Origin: Ancistrus triradiatus
Lineage: Eukaryota; Chordata; Actinopteri; Siluriformes; Loricariidae
Assembly (NCBI GenBank): GCA_025084515.1
Contig: JAJAGP010000233.1
Coordinates: forward strand, 248,001-312,000
DNA length: 64,000 nt
Direction: 5' to 3'
Part shown: positions 24,270 to 36,100 of the stretch, piece after piece
How positions within the stretch are numbered: the stretch's first letter is position 1
Layout of the letters: each line of letters begins with the position of its first letter
Notes under the pieces: generated by a model
Told to the model about the DNA's origin: nothing
Database searches by the model: none
What the model saw: only the letters and a program-made list of their open reading frames with translations
Program-made: the position numbers and the translations under genes

Positions 24270-24976
24270 ATATTGAGAATTGAACCGCGGCCTCTTACTC
24301 CTGCTTTGTTAAATCTTTAGCCATTCATAATTTCGTTTGTTACCTTGTGTAACTGGGTTGTTTTTGTTGCCGGCTTGTTTGAGTCCAGCATGCTCGGTAC
24401 CACACGCTGAAAGATCCACGCGCCCACCCCCCGAAGCACCCGCTAAACAAGGACATTAGAGAGGTCCCTGCCTGACATGGAGTGCATATTGAACCATCAC
24501 TGCTACAATGCACCCAGACCTTGAGATAAGTTGCTGTTCCTCAGGCTTCAAGTACTCTTTGATAAATCAAGGGATTTGGCCAAATTGCATTTTTTAATCT
24601 TCATTTTCGAAAAGACGAGAGGCACAATGGAAAGAATCATGATTGCAAATGACAATGTTCCATCCAATTTAGCTTCTTCCTTTAATGTGGCCTGCGTTGG
24701 AGTGGGGTGAGCTGCAAGGTTAGCCGAACCGAACGGATCCGCTCTTCAGAAACTCAGTAACAGTGTAGCTGAAGCCAATTTGTAAATCATTTAGCTTCAA
24801 CCCATGATCAGACGAATTCTGTCATATTACTCCACCTTGTACAGATCTTCAGTTTTACATTGAAAAAGTCCTTCCAGAAGAATTTCTACACCAGATTCAA
24901 ACGATTGGCGTTTCTTGGATGTACAAACAGGATATCTTCAGTCTACAATATAAGCAACATACAGTATTGTTGCAAT

Positions 24977-26078
24977 CAGTGTTAATTTCGTTGACGAATG
25001 ATTTTCGTCATAGTTTTCATCAACGACCCTTTTGTTCTAACGAAAACGAAAAACGACAAAAACTAGGACGAAATGAATTGACACTTTTGTTAACGAATAA
25101 AAACGAGACGGAGATGTTTGGCAGAGACGACATCCAATCGGATCTGATTTAGTTTTGTGGAAAGGAAGGAGAAACTGGGTAGCGATCCAATCAGTAATGT
25201 GATCTAACCGCGGGAAGACAGTACAGGAGCCTCTGTACTGGTTCTCATGAAACCAACTCGACAGTGTTAACACCTGAGAGTCATTTGATGTCAAGAAAAA
25301 CAAGACTATGTAAAACTGTGTAGGCGACTATCTCCGGTAAAAATACAACAAACTTGAAACATCTGCAGACGTGTCATCCTGAAACTGCGTCAAAATATCC
25401 GCAACAAAATGGCGCGAGCTGCTATTTTAGGGGTATTACGGTAGTACGTTGCAAACGCTGTCGAAGTTCGTTATGTTCAAGCCAATATTTCAGCGAATAC
25501 AGTAGGGATTAAAATATGTTTCTAGTTCGCAACGTGAATATATTTTACTTTGTCTAAAAAGTGTTCATACAAACTTATTAGGATAATATAACTCCGGATA
25601 ACATAACTACGTTTTATACTGTAATTATGAATTCGTGCTTACAGAGCATGCACATGTATCGGATCTTCTGATTTTATATGCTTAGTAAAGATCACAATAT
25701 ATAACTTATTGCAAGTTGATTCAATTCTACAATATTTAATGAGTGTCCACACCGAGTTTGAAGCAAATCTTTGTTGGAAACTGAGTTATAACAACTTTAA
25801 ATGTATACAGTTATTATCAATGCACGCATGTAAAGGTTTCCATTTAAATAATTCAAGGGAAATGTTAAAAAAAGTACATCTTGCAACCTTTACATTTCAT
25901 ATTTTAGTGAACTGAATCTACTGTAGCTTTAGTCGACTATTATCTTATTATAGTCAACGAAAACTAGACTAAAACTAAAACAATTCAGATGACTAAATTC
26001 TGACTAAAACTAATTTACATTTTAGCCAAAAGACTATGACTAAAACTAAATCAAATTTTGCTGTCAAAATTAACACTA
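24977..26078 (+). mobile_element. Complete non-autonomous hAT transposon with 8-bp target duplication
   Basis: A 1,102-bp element between identical GTTGCAAT copies (24969-24976 and 26079-26086). Ends are CAGTGTTAATTT and, inverted, TAGTGTTAATTT. Eight-bp duplications and such ends are typical of the hAT superfamily. Around 25348-25383 one frame reads TNLKHLQTCHPE after a CKTV..AT..GKNT segment, a decayed hAT BED-type zinc finger with an in-frame stop. The catalytic domain is absent. Sub-terminal regions repeat CTAAAACTAAA / GACTAAAACT words. Confidence 0.88.
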
Positions 26079-26107
26079 GTTGCAATAGAAGACTATACCT
26101 TAACCAC

Positions 26108-26215
26108 AGGGGTTGTGTTACCCTAGTGGTTCAATTATTGGATCATAGAGCAGAAGGTCCAGGGTTCAAATCCCACCATAAGAGTGTCTGCTTACATGAC
26201 TAAATGTGTGCAAAT
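26108..26215 (+). mobile_element. tRNA-derived SINE, internally deleted
   Basis: TACCCTAGTGGTTCAATTAT and AGAAGGTCCAGGGTTCAAAT followed directly by the terminal tail (AGAGTGTCTGCTTACATGAC). The middle is missing. Confidence 0.6.
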
Positions 26216-26939
26216 ATGGTGTTGAAAACATCTAAATATCTCTATGGAATTGATACTTGTCGTGCCTGTAGTGAACTTTTTTATTGTGGTAATCTTAATA
26301 GGACCTGGCAACATTTTACTGGAGCACATGCCAGTGACGCTGGAGATGAGAGACAACCGCATTACCATGCACGACTAGTAATGGATTCCTCAAGTATAGC
26401 GGCTTTTATACTAAGTAATCAAAACTGCTGCAGTCGTCAGATAGCTGTGTTGGCCTGGTGTATGATCTGAAAGGTGACATGTTGTACCTGAGCAAGTTTA
26501 GAACATTTGCTCTAAAGGGCCCGATCACTTATCTAACTAAAGAAGTTTTAGTCACATTTTAAAACAAAAGCAAAAACTAATCTAACATTTAGTAGCTGTT
26601 GAAAAGTTATATAAAATATATAATTACAGATTAGACAAGTTAGATGTACAAAATCTAAATTTATGACTACTTAGGCAAACATTGTGCTTAAATATGCAGC
26701 ACAGGTTAATTACTGGTTGCGTCCCTACAGTGTGTAACAATGTGTTGTCTAATTAGCACATACCACCAGATGCTGCTCAGCTTTGGTGGCGACTCCGTGC
26801 CCAGTCTGTGCAATAGCCACCTACAGTCCCTGACCGATTCAGAGTCTTCAACTACGCCTACTTAGTCGAGAGAGCTTCTGAGATCTGTGCATACAGAGAA
26901 CAGAAGTTTTGAAAAGTTCCTTGTTTTTGGCCCCACTTA

Positions 26940-27180
26940 CTCTGAATAGGGTTGCAGGGACTCAGAGGGTGACCATGGACCCTGGATGGGGATGCCAGTC
27001 CATTGCAGGTGGGGGTCGCAGTTGCAGGTCCAAGTCCACCACATACTCACCAGCCACTTTATTAACCACCTGTTGAACTGCTTCTTAACGCAAATAACTA
27101 ATCAGCCAACCGCATGGCAGCAACTCGGTGCATTCAAGACAAGCTTCTGAAGTTCAAGAATGAGGAAGAACTGTGAATTA
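26940..27180. mobile_element. Fish repeat fragment and Tc1-like 5' fragment
   Basis: 26944-27020 resembles the GATGCCAGTCCATTGCAGG class of fish repeat. 27040-27180 (ACTCACCAGCCACTTTATTA, AATCAGCCAACCGCATGGCA) is the 5' end of a widespread fish Tc1 element. No transposase remains. Confidence 0.55.
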
Positions 27181-27532
27181 CTATCTGCAAGTTTTGCACG
27201 CGTTGCGTCATGGGATCGCCTCAGCGGAAAAGGGAGCAGTTGATGGTTCCTTAAAAGTCGTGCCAAAGCAGAGTATCTCAGTAGGCGACGTTTTTAAGGC
27301 ATCTTGGGTATACAAGCTAAAATATCACCTCTAGAAATAGTTTCCTCTCAAGTAGCTTAAGTCTGTTTTAAAGTTCAATTGTAATTTTTGAGCTGGGGTA
27401 CCAAATATGCTCCATCAAACCCAAAACCAGCCCATCGGAGCTGGATTTCAGACAGGAGGATAAAGAGGGACAATGAAATGAACAACGACAACAAACAAAA
27501 TCAGACTAACATCACCACCTGTGTGTGAGTGT

Positions 27533-28209
27533 TTTATTGGAAAATTCTCAGAAACAAAGAAAATGACGCAGCAGTATACAAATCTGGAAACATGCTCCGA
27601 CAACCGCCTTCTGTGCTTACATGTGCTTCGGTTAGGGGGGGAAAAAATGACAAGGCTCAGCTAGCGGCTGGTACAGTTCAAATTCTTAACCACAGAGACG
27701 TGAGACGGACTAGCTGCAGTTTGTGGTGTTACGAGTTAATCAAGAAAGAGCTGGTGAAGTAGAGAAGCCACTGGTGTTATTCCTATGACATTAAAAATAC
27801 TCTGGTTAATGAAATAGCAGAGCCTAACATTTGCATATTTGTACGTTTTTGGTTCATGTCGGTCACATTTCTTGCAAAGCTAGAGATCCTGAGCCTTAAA
27901 GTGCCAGTGATGTCCATAACACTAACCATAAATACCCACAGAATAAAACACAAGGATGCCTTTAGATCGGACCGGATTTCGAGCGGTGATTTCAATCAGA
28001 GCGTGAAGTGACTGACAAGTGGGTGCTGATTTAAAAAGTGCTGATCTTTCAGTTTATTAACAAGGGAGACACTTTGTCATTTCCTGCCCAGGGCAACAGC
28101 TATGGGGAGGGAGGGGACAGCTCAGACTGGTGTACGTTCCTTTCGTTTTGATCCAAGCAGACAAGTTCTGGTCAGCCGTGCATGTATAATGAGTTCTAGT
28201 GTAGTCGGT
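27533..28209 (-). other. snx3: SNX3 3' UTR with candidate poly(A) signal
   Basis: No repeat is recognisable between the SNX3 stop and the AATAAA hexamer read on the minus strand at 27538-27533. That would give a 3' UTR of about 0.7 kb. The true cleavage site cannot be seen from sequence alone. Confidence 0.45.
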
Positions 28210-28315
28210 TCAGGCGTGTCTGATTTTGGACGGGGTGTAGCTCCTATCCACTAGTTCTTCCTGAAGGAACATGTGCAGGCAGCGCTCGTTCTGTGCCAGC
28301 GGATGACCAGCCACT
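28210..28315 (-). CDS. snx3: SNX3 exon 4 (terminal coding exon)
   Basis: Acceptor TCTCAG then A, which completes Lys. Encodes VAGHPLAQNERCLHMFLQEE then LVDRSYTPSKIRHA and TGA at 28212-28210. The C-terminus SYTPSKIRHA is diagnostic of SNX3. Confidence 0.97.
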
Positions 28316-30066
28316 CTGAGAACACACAAGAATTTGGGTTCCGCGGGTACAACGACACACGAGGGTCACATGACTCGGGTAATAATCGGATTTCTACTTT
28401 GACTTACCAGGTAATAATCACAGAAAGATGTGACAAACTTCAAACTTTAATATCAAGTACAGTGGTACCTCGGTTCTCGTCCTTAATTCGTTCCAGAAGG
28501 CTTGTCGAGAACCGAAAATGAGTAACGAGCAAATTTTCCCATGAGAAATAATGTAAATTTTATGAATTGAATCCACACTGTATAACGCATTACATGTGCT
28601 AATGGAGTACTGTACATGTGTTCCCTGATTTACGAAGGGGATGTGTTCAACAAATCCATAGAGGTTTATCTGCACTAAGAATAGAGTACTATAGATGTAA
28701 AAATAAAGAAAAACTGCGGGGAAAATAGTGGAGATCTTCTCTGAGGGCTAGTTTGAACCTGAATCACTGTGTAACGAGTCGTGAATCGAGTTCCGGCTGA
28801 GTTATATGGCTTAAACAAGTTGGTTGCCAGATCCCACAAAATAAAAAGCCCACAGGTCAGTGGAAAAAAGAGCCCAAATAAAGCCAAGCCGGTAACACTT
28901 GTGTGCATGCGTAGGCTGAGAAACCTGACTGAAATCAGGTAATTGGTATACATACAGTGATGCTTGACAGTTTGTGAATAGTTTAACATTTTCTATATTT
29001 CTGCATAAATATGACCTAAAACATCAGATTTTCACACAAGTCCTAAAAGTAGATCAAGAGAACTCAGTTACACAAATGAGACAAATTATAATACATTTAT
29101 TTATTGAGGAAAATGATCCAATATTACATATTAGTGAGTGGCAAAAGACCTCAAAAAACCTCTAGGATTAGCAGTTCAATGGGATTCCAATCAGGTGTGA
29201 GTGGGCACCTTGTTTTATTCAAAGAACAGGGATCTATCAAAGTCTGCTCTTCACAACATGTTTGTGGAAGTGTATCATGGCACGAACAAAGGAGATATCT
29301 GAGAACCTCAGAGAAAGAGTTGTTGATGCTCATCAGGCTGGGAAAGGTTACAAAACCATCTCTAAAGAGTTTGGACTCCACCAATTCACAACCAGACAAA
29401 TTGTGTACAAATGGAGGAAATCAAGACCATTGTTACCCTCCCCAGGAGTGGTCGACCAACAAAGATCACTCCAAGAGCAAGGCGTGTAATAGTTGGCGAG
29501 GTCACAAAGGACCCCAGGGTAACTTCTAAGCAATTGAGGGCCTCTCTCACATTGGCTAATGTTAATGTTCATGAGTCCACCATCAGAAGAACACTGAACA
29601 ACAGTGGTGTGCATGGCAGGGCTGCAAGGAGAAAGCCACTGCTCTCCAAAAAGAACATTGCTGCTCGTCTGCAATTTGCTAAAGATCACGTGGACGAGCC
29701 AGAAGGCTACTGGAAGAATGTTTTGTAGACGGATGAAAAGCGTTGTTTGGAAAAAGGAAATGGATCATTTTCCTCAATAAGTAAATGACCAAATAGAATT
29801 TGTGTCCCCAGTGTTCAAGCCTCAGCGACTCGTTAATGCTTCATTTAAACCAAGTTTGTTCGCTGAAGAGGCTGTGTTGAATTAATCTCATTTAGAAAAA
29901 TCAACAAAACTTGGACCAGGGACGCCCAAACTTTTGCAGATCTTCCGTCTCATGTTTTTTCGATATTAACTTCTCTCCAATTTGTGAAATGATGGAAGCT
30001 GGGAACACCTTTACAATGCACTTAATCACACGCCGACACTCTGGAGCGTACGCGCTGTGCATGCGT

Positions 30067-30106
<40 letters not shown>

Positions 30107-33100
30107 AATAACGCTGAACAATGACACTTAATTCAGGAATTTTTGTTAAAAGAGAAAAAGCCCATCTTAATTACTCATGTACTGCTTCTGTCTTCAAACC
30201 TAATTTGCGGCGCCTCGGCTCGTATTAAAATTCAAACAGGTAGAGACGGCACATTTGCACATGAAACAAAGATAACAGCAAAGTCTGCAATCACAGCAAA
30301 TAATTACAATCGCACTGTAACTTTTATTGTCTGCGCCGGTGGGGGAACGGCACCTCGGATCAAAAATAAGCATAGGTGCACCTAACATCCTGCGGGGAAG
30401 AGGAACGCGTGCCTGTAATTTCATTGCAATTACCATAAATTACCCAGCGAAAATAAAACAAATGTAAAAAGTAAAGCCGGGTGCACTCGCGGCCTCTCAT
30501 CAGCTTCCATCCTTTAGCAGGTAATTATAAGAGACGAAGGAAGGTGGGAAAAAAAGTGGCGATATCAGCTGACAGTAAGGCTCTTAAGTACCTGTTCCTC
30601 TGTTTAACTTCAACCCAAGAAACTTCACATTAACTTCGAGAGGAAGAAGTATTGTCGCTGCTCATTGTGCTAAGCTATTACGAGCACTCCTTCCAATTTT
30701 ACCCCCGTAGCTACTGGACGGCTTTGTCACTGACACAATGAGAGAAAGCAGAGAACGCTCACGTCCAAGTTCTAAATAATAATCATTACGAAAGAACTGG
30801 ACAAACAGGCTTCGTTCTGCAGCTGGACGAATGACATGCTTTGTTTGGCAATTAGGCACCATGAAATAAAGCTTCTCCTGGAGCTTCTCCAAGTGCCGAG
30901 TCAGTTCTTATTTAAGGCGTACCAAGCATGTTGAAGGGTCTGACCAACATCATTCTTTAAAAATAAAACTTTAAATCATTATATTTATTTCTATTTTCAG
31001 TACCATTATTAATTAGCCCTGCATTAGTTAATGAACGCTCCTGCAGAAAATCATCTTCCCAAGGTCTAATAACGTTTAGGGAGTTTTTGGCTCGGTCACC
31101 CTAGGTTTGCTCAGTTTGGGATTGGGCTTAGATAACAGTAATTGTAAAGCTGCTTCACTGTCAAAAAGTGCTATAGATACATGTATTGACTTTGAGAAAC
31201 AAGCAACCAGATCTACAGAAACAAGCCCAAAAGACACCAGGTCTGTGTTGCTTTTTTACTTGAATGTTGCAAGAAAAGTTGAAAAAACTCCATTTTATGG
31301 GTCATGTCATCATGCTGTAAGGAAAAGTCCATTTCAAAAAGGGTATTATCATTTTCTACAGGCACTATGCACTATATATTAGCTCATTTTAAACTGTAAA
31401 CCTACATGTAGAGAACGGTTTTAAATCTACTTCTTGACCTACTTGTTGAGGAACTGCTCCAGAGCTTTCCGCCGTTCTTCGATGAAGGAATCATCAAAGA
31501 TTCCGTCATCCCCGCGAAATGGTAGCTGCCTGAATAGAGCTTTCCCTGGCAGAGGGGGAACGACCACCTGAGAAACACAGGTACCAACACACAACGATAT
31601 AACAGGGTACATAAGTAGGGTGTGCATCGTTTAAACGTTGCTCCAATTCTGATTCTGATTAGCAATTTGAAGCTTTGATGCCAATACATGGGGATAAAAT
31701 CTGGCAAATGTTTAAACATAAAGAATCTTCTTCATCTTTCCACATAGGAAATAAACCGATTCCCATTAGCTGAAAATTCACTATACCAATTATTTTCCAG
31801 AATGAGCTCTATGACTAAGATCCACCCAGATGAGCCAAAACACCGAGTTCACATGGCTCTTGGCACTTGGTTAATCGGAAAATCCCTCGCTCACCTTGCT
31901 CTCCCTCTCCAGCTCGCTCCTGAGCCACTCGAAGTCGCTGTACCTCCTCCTGACGCAGGACTCCTTCAGCTTGAAGATGGGAAGGTTGGTCTGAGAACAT
32001 AACGCGAGCAGAAATGCTTAAAGAAACACAAAGGCGCTAGGAAAAACTTCTGTATGATGGACAGTACAAATTAGAGATGCAAAGAAATTTAAGTATTTGG
32101 CTGAAACTCAAACGACAGGAGCTGAAAATCGAGCACTGGATTTTAGGGGATTTTTTTTGTCTGTCTACTAGGTTCGTATCATTTATCAACCCCAAATACT
32201 ATAATAGTATTTGCGCTAATGAATTGTGTATTTAATTAAATGTTATATGGATCAAAAATTGAGCCACTGCTGTAAAACGATTCCAAGTGTTGTGATTTAA
32301 GAGACGTTTGCCAGCAACGGAATGTATGCTAGTGCAATAATGTTTAAAGACTGATCTTGTAGCTTAATCTGGCAACCCTCAAAAATGCTGCTACTAGAGC
32401 TGCCCATGCAATTCTTTTACATAGTTGAGCCTTGCATTACGTTTGTAAAAAGCATGTTTCCCATATACTTAACATTGGGTTGAGTCGGTTTCTGGTAAGG
32501 GCCCTGGGCTCAAACCTTGATCCACCAAGCTGCCAATGTAACCCCATTTCTAATAGCTCTCATTTTAGCTCATGAGGATACCTTGTGTTTAAATCAAGCC
32601 ACAGCGAGATTGTTTCATGAACACGCGAGAAAAGATCACAGCATAGATTTCAGCTCATCTGAAATCTGTACGTTAATCATCTCGAGCAAACCCGAGCTGA
32701 TCTACAGAACCAAACAAAACAACGCAACAAAAGACCTGATTAGTGCGGCAACTGGCGCACCGAAAGGAGGTCGACTTCCACGTCAAACACTTACAGATTG
32801 GAAGAAGACCGGCCCATTCATCCATCGGCAGCATATACAGATGGAGCATATTATGAAACCGGGTCTGGTTATATGTGCTTAGTGAAGGCTCGACCCAAAC
32901 GCTTTTCCATCGACATGCAAAAAAGTGCATACGAGTCTAGATTATGGTCCGGTTAGCCACCCTATACTTTAATCAAATCCAGGAATTTGAAAAACTAACC
33001 ATGCACCAGGAGGGTGCTACTGCAGTGCAGAGATTATTATACTAGATATCTGTGGTGTCAAGTCAGGCCCTTCTAAACCGCCAGAAAGGGGCCACAAACA

Positions 33101-36100
33101 GGCATATGTAAAATATTATATAACTATTTATCATGAATAAATCAAAAACACCCACCAATTCAAAACACTACTCTGCATTTCCTTGGTTACTACAGGACGC
33201 ATATCTGACTGAAAGTGCTACTAACCAATCAAGACTGCTCATGATGGAGTCTACGTGAGTGAGACTCCTTCTGATAATATCTTGAAGGATTCGGTAAGAA
33301 AATGAAAGACATCTGACCACGGGGGCTGACCCATAGCTGTCTAACCCTTCTCGGTATACTGAAGAAGGTGCTACGTATTCATCATTCATAAATAAACGCG
33401 CATGCTAAGATTGAGAAGAGGCGGTACAGTGCAGTGAATGTCTAGTTCTACACAACGACAGGGTTTCCAAATGTTTGGTAGTACTATGGAATTGGGAAAC
33501 TGATGGTTCGTACTATGGAAGTCAGCAACCTCGATAGTTCCCACTCTGGTTTTGGGAACCGCACCCTATGTAGGACAGCGCTACATCATGAGCCCCATCA
33601 TCAGGGCATGTTTACGTCCACACCATATCTGTTAACACAACTCAAGCAATGTGGATTGAACCAAGAAGCAGAGCAGCTTTGACTTAGAAGAGAATTATTT
33701 CCATTCGTTCATCCTTGAACAGGTACAGCAAGGCATAATCCTATACTTAAACCCCATGATGCTGGACTTGCGGGACACCATGGGGTATGAAAGTACAAAA
33801 CAAAGCTTAATAATCTAGGCAGCGAGGCCGAGAAACGGAGAAAAATGACACCGGGAGAGAAAGAGACGTCCATTTTGTACACATCACCCCAAAATAGGCA
33901 ATTGTCTGATAGATGTACTAAAAGCGCTGCTTCTTTCAGTCACTCCGTAGCACTGTTAAAAGCCTCCACATGGCTTATGCTGATCCGAGGAGAGGGGTCT
34001 ACCTCCTCTTTTTCGAGATGCATGTGTGCGCTGGGGGGACAATGGTGCGTCCTCATTAGGAGGAGAAGAGACGGGAGCGGGAAAAGAGAGGAGAGGATAG
34101 GGGAAAAAAAACCCGGTGCTGAAAGGTCAGCGCGCTCACTGTAAGGGTTCAGTGCCGGCTATGCATTAGCTTTTAGCAAGCCGCATCAAGTCAAGTTTAA
34201 GAGAGCGCATTTCGGCTCCCTCTCGTTTTCAAAATAAAAGTAGCACTGAAATGGATGCACAATGCCATCTCATCGCATCATATCCCCAAAGAGACAAGGA
34301 GAGAGGGACAATGAGAGCACTCACACTCTGCCCCTCCTCTCTAAGCCCCAGAGACACAAACATACACACAGCCCCCCAAAAAGCTGCCCCCTCTTTTTGT
34401 TCCCATAGCATCAACTCCCACTTTTGATACTGTCATCTCAAGTAGGATATGGTAGCCTTGATACAATATGGCCCCCATTACCATTAAAATAGTTGTCTGG
34501 GAGGATGCTGTAGACTTTGGATTACACTTGACTGGGACTGACAACCAGGCAAGCAAGCCATTTTTGTTAATGGCCAAAAGTGAGACAGAGAGAGAGAGGG
34601 GTTTGGAAATGGGCGAGAGAACGTACGGGTTTGAAGAGGTGGAGGTGAAAGGAGTGGAGGCAAAGAAAAGAGAGGCTGTTATTCTCCTGTCTGTAAACAA
34701 AGTAGGAGCCCAAAGTCCTCTCCCATGCTTTTCCACAGGAGCCAAAGCGAACACCAGTCAGCTTTCCTCACTCTGTAAACAAGCAAGGGAGAAAAAAAAA
34801 AAAAAAAAACAAACATTACCAAAAAAACGCGGTCCACGCTCTCAAAGGGACAAGGTCACGCCGGGGGTCAGGGTAACTCGGTTAGTCACGGTGTGTGATC
34901 ACCATCACACAGCCTACTTTTTGCAAATCCAGCTCGAAACGCATCAGCCTATTATCATTTGCGTGTTTGTTTTTCGCCGTGTTACTTCAACAAATGGGTC
35001 AGAATAACCTCACATCGTTATGGCTGCTTTCGCTTCGTTATTTTACCGACAAAACACGAACTCTACCTGGCTTGTCCTGTTATAGCAGAATACGTAACTT
35101 TAGACTGCGAGTGTGAGACAAATCGCAGGCATTTTCCTATTGTCTGGATAGCCAGATAAAGCAGCAATAGATATATAGTACTGTGCAAAAGTATTTGTCA
35201 GTCTATATTCTGCTTTATTTAACATTTATATATGGTCCATCTGTTTCTCTACATACTTTGTTCGTCCCCTTTACTTGGTTCTCAAACGGTCAGGACCCCC
35301 ACAGATCAGATACTATTTAGATGGTGGATCATCCACTGCAGTGACACGGAGTGTGTTACATGCACTTAATAATCCGATAACTGCAGAAAATCAATTTTTC
35401 AACCTGCCAATAATGTCAGAAATAGGATATAAACATCAAACTTTAATATTACGTAAACTAAATTTTCATTTTTACAAGTATACACTGCATGTCGGTGTCT
35501 CCACAAAGTGTTCGATAGCCGTTTCACAGGTGCTGTTTTTAATTCCAGGGTTGCCAGATCCTGCCAGTTAAAACCATCCAGGTCTATGGAAATTAATCTG
35601 GAAAGTCTCTAAGAGGAGGACCTGGCAACCGTGTTACACTTGTATTACGTTAGCATGCATGCGCAGACTGAGAAAACCGACTGAAATCATAGCATGGGTA
35701 TGTATGCTCTGAGAAATTTGATTACTGAGGTAAAATCCAGCTTTTTAATCAGATTTCTGAATCTCATTTCTAGATGAATCGGCTGGTAATAGACAGGTTC
35801 GAGGGCCAATCAGGCAGTTCCCTCTGCTACTACTATTATTATTATTATTCTGCCATATTATTGCCTCCGACACTTCACATACAGGAACCAGATAGAAAAG
35901 CATCCATAGGAAACATTGTAACTGTGCTCCCATTATCCAAACATCCATTATCAGAATGATTTCCATTCAGATAACAGGATTTGTCTGTAGTAACCGTTCA
36001 TCCTTTATGTATCGGGTAGACAACTTATGACAAGAGAGAAGGGGGCTTTAGTATCATCCAGTAGGGGGTAAGTTTGGTGAAGGGGGGTTAAAGGGGGTTC

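Noticed and set aside
30069..30104. CRISPR or structured array
   Set aside because: Simple GT microsatellite; no spacers, and the genome is vertebrate.
34468..35007. 179-codon open frame on +
   Set aside because: Charged low-complexity product with a poly-Lys stretch from an A-run; no family, no splice sites, inside SNX3 intron 1.
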